The notes beneath the pieces are model-generated. The model was not told where the DNA came from and did no database searches. It saw only the letters and a program-made list of their open reading frames with translations. DNA of 5,243 nt from Caulobacterales bacterium RIFOXYB1_FULL_67_16 (lineage in GTDB: Bacteria > Pseudomonadota > Alphaproteobacteria > Caulobacterales > Caulobacteraceae): contig MGLN01000151.1 of the NCBI GenBank assembly GCA_001796045.1, positions 205-5,447 of the forward strand. Reading direction: 5' to 3'. This document shows positions 4,894 through 5,243 of this stretch, one piece after another (position 1 is the stretch's first letter; each line of letters opens with the position of its first letter). Both the position numbers and the translations under genes were made by a program.

Positions 4894-5243
4894 TTACAGG
4901 TCCAGCAGGGCCCGCTGCGGGTCTTCCAGCAGTTCCTTGATCCGCACCAGGAAGGTCACGGCCTCCTTGCCGTCGACGATCCGGTGGTCGTAGCTGAGGG
5001 CCAGATACATCATCGGCCGGATCTTGACCTCGCCGTTGATGGCCATCGGGCGCTGGACGATGTTGTGCATCCCCAGGATGCCCGACTGCGGCGCGTTCAG
5101 GATCGGCGTCGACATCAGCGACCCATAGGTGCCGCCGTTGGTGATGGTGAAGGTGCCGCCCTGCAGCTGGTCCATGGTCAGGGCGCCGTCGCGGGCGGCC
5201 TTGCCCAGGGCGCCGATGCCCTTTTCGATGCCCGCCAGGCTCA
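4894..5243 (-). CDS. odhB: Dihydrolipoyl succinyltransferase (E2 of 2-oxoglutarate dehydrogenase), C-terminal part
   Basis: The C-terminal 115 residues of E2; the gene starts beyond the right edge. The frame runs unbroken to the window end, so the ATG at 5175 is internal. E2 transfers the succinyl group from lipoyl-lysine to CoA in the TCA cycle and forms the core of the complex. The visible part of the catalytic domain has FTITNGGTYGSLMSTPILN, QSGILGMHNI, the RPMMYLALSYDHRIVDG block and the end KELLEDPQRALLDL. The active-site His and Asp are in SYDHRIVDG (residues 86 and 90 of the fragment), matching H375 and D379 of E. coli SucB. The block GGVFGSLMSTPIINPPQSAILGM of SucB is closely followed, which favours the succinyl over the acetyl enzyme. 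A strong hairpin terminator directly after the stop makes this the last gene of its transcript. The synonym is sucB. Confidence 0.95.
   Translation of the reverse strand, partial: SLAGIEKGIGALGKAARDGALTMDQLQGGTFTITNGGTYGSLMSTPILNAPQSGILGMHNIVQRPMAINGEVKIRPMMYLALSYDHRIVDGKEAVTFLVRIKELLEDPQRALLDL

Overview
The window looks like part of a GC-rich alphaproteobacterial chromosome, probably Caulobacteraceae and close to Brevundimonas. I infer this from the strong G/C preference at third codon positions, the style of the IspG, RF1 and OdhB proteins, and the compact gene packing. The genus is a judgement by eye, not a search result. I found no rRNA, tRNA, CRISPR array, insertion sequence or phage gene.

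Layout, left to right. On the + strand the window opens inside ispG (isoprenoid synthesis; three Fe-S cysteines visible), whose stop overlaps the start of a GST-family gene. A three-gene minus-strand cluster follows, in transcription order: a response regulator with a C-terminal receiver domain (3064-2372), an Rrf2-family regulator with a four-cysteine cluster (2308-1868), and a TauE/SafE-type membrane transporter (1835-1059). A 164-bp divergent gap separates the response regulator from prfA (peptide chain release factor 1, + strand), which has no ATG start. prfA abuts, stop to stop, a small membrane protein of unknown function on the minus strand. After a 180-bp gap with a strong hairpin terminator comes the 3' end of odhB/sucB (2-oxoglutarate dehydrogenase E2, minus strand).

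Most of the content is housekeeping: isoprenoid synthesis, translation termination and the TCA cycle. The part most likely to hold unreported biology is the response regulator / Rrf2 / TauE cluster. A perfect 10-bp inverted repeat there ties the stop codon of the response regulator to the start codon of the Rrf2 gene, and three TGATC repeats overlap the same start. This suggests translational coupling or autoregulation of a sulfur-related exporter. I see no clear sign of a wholly new system.
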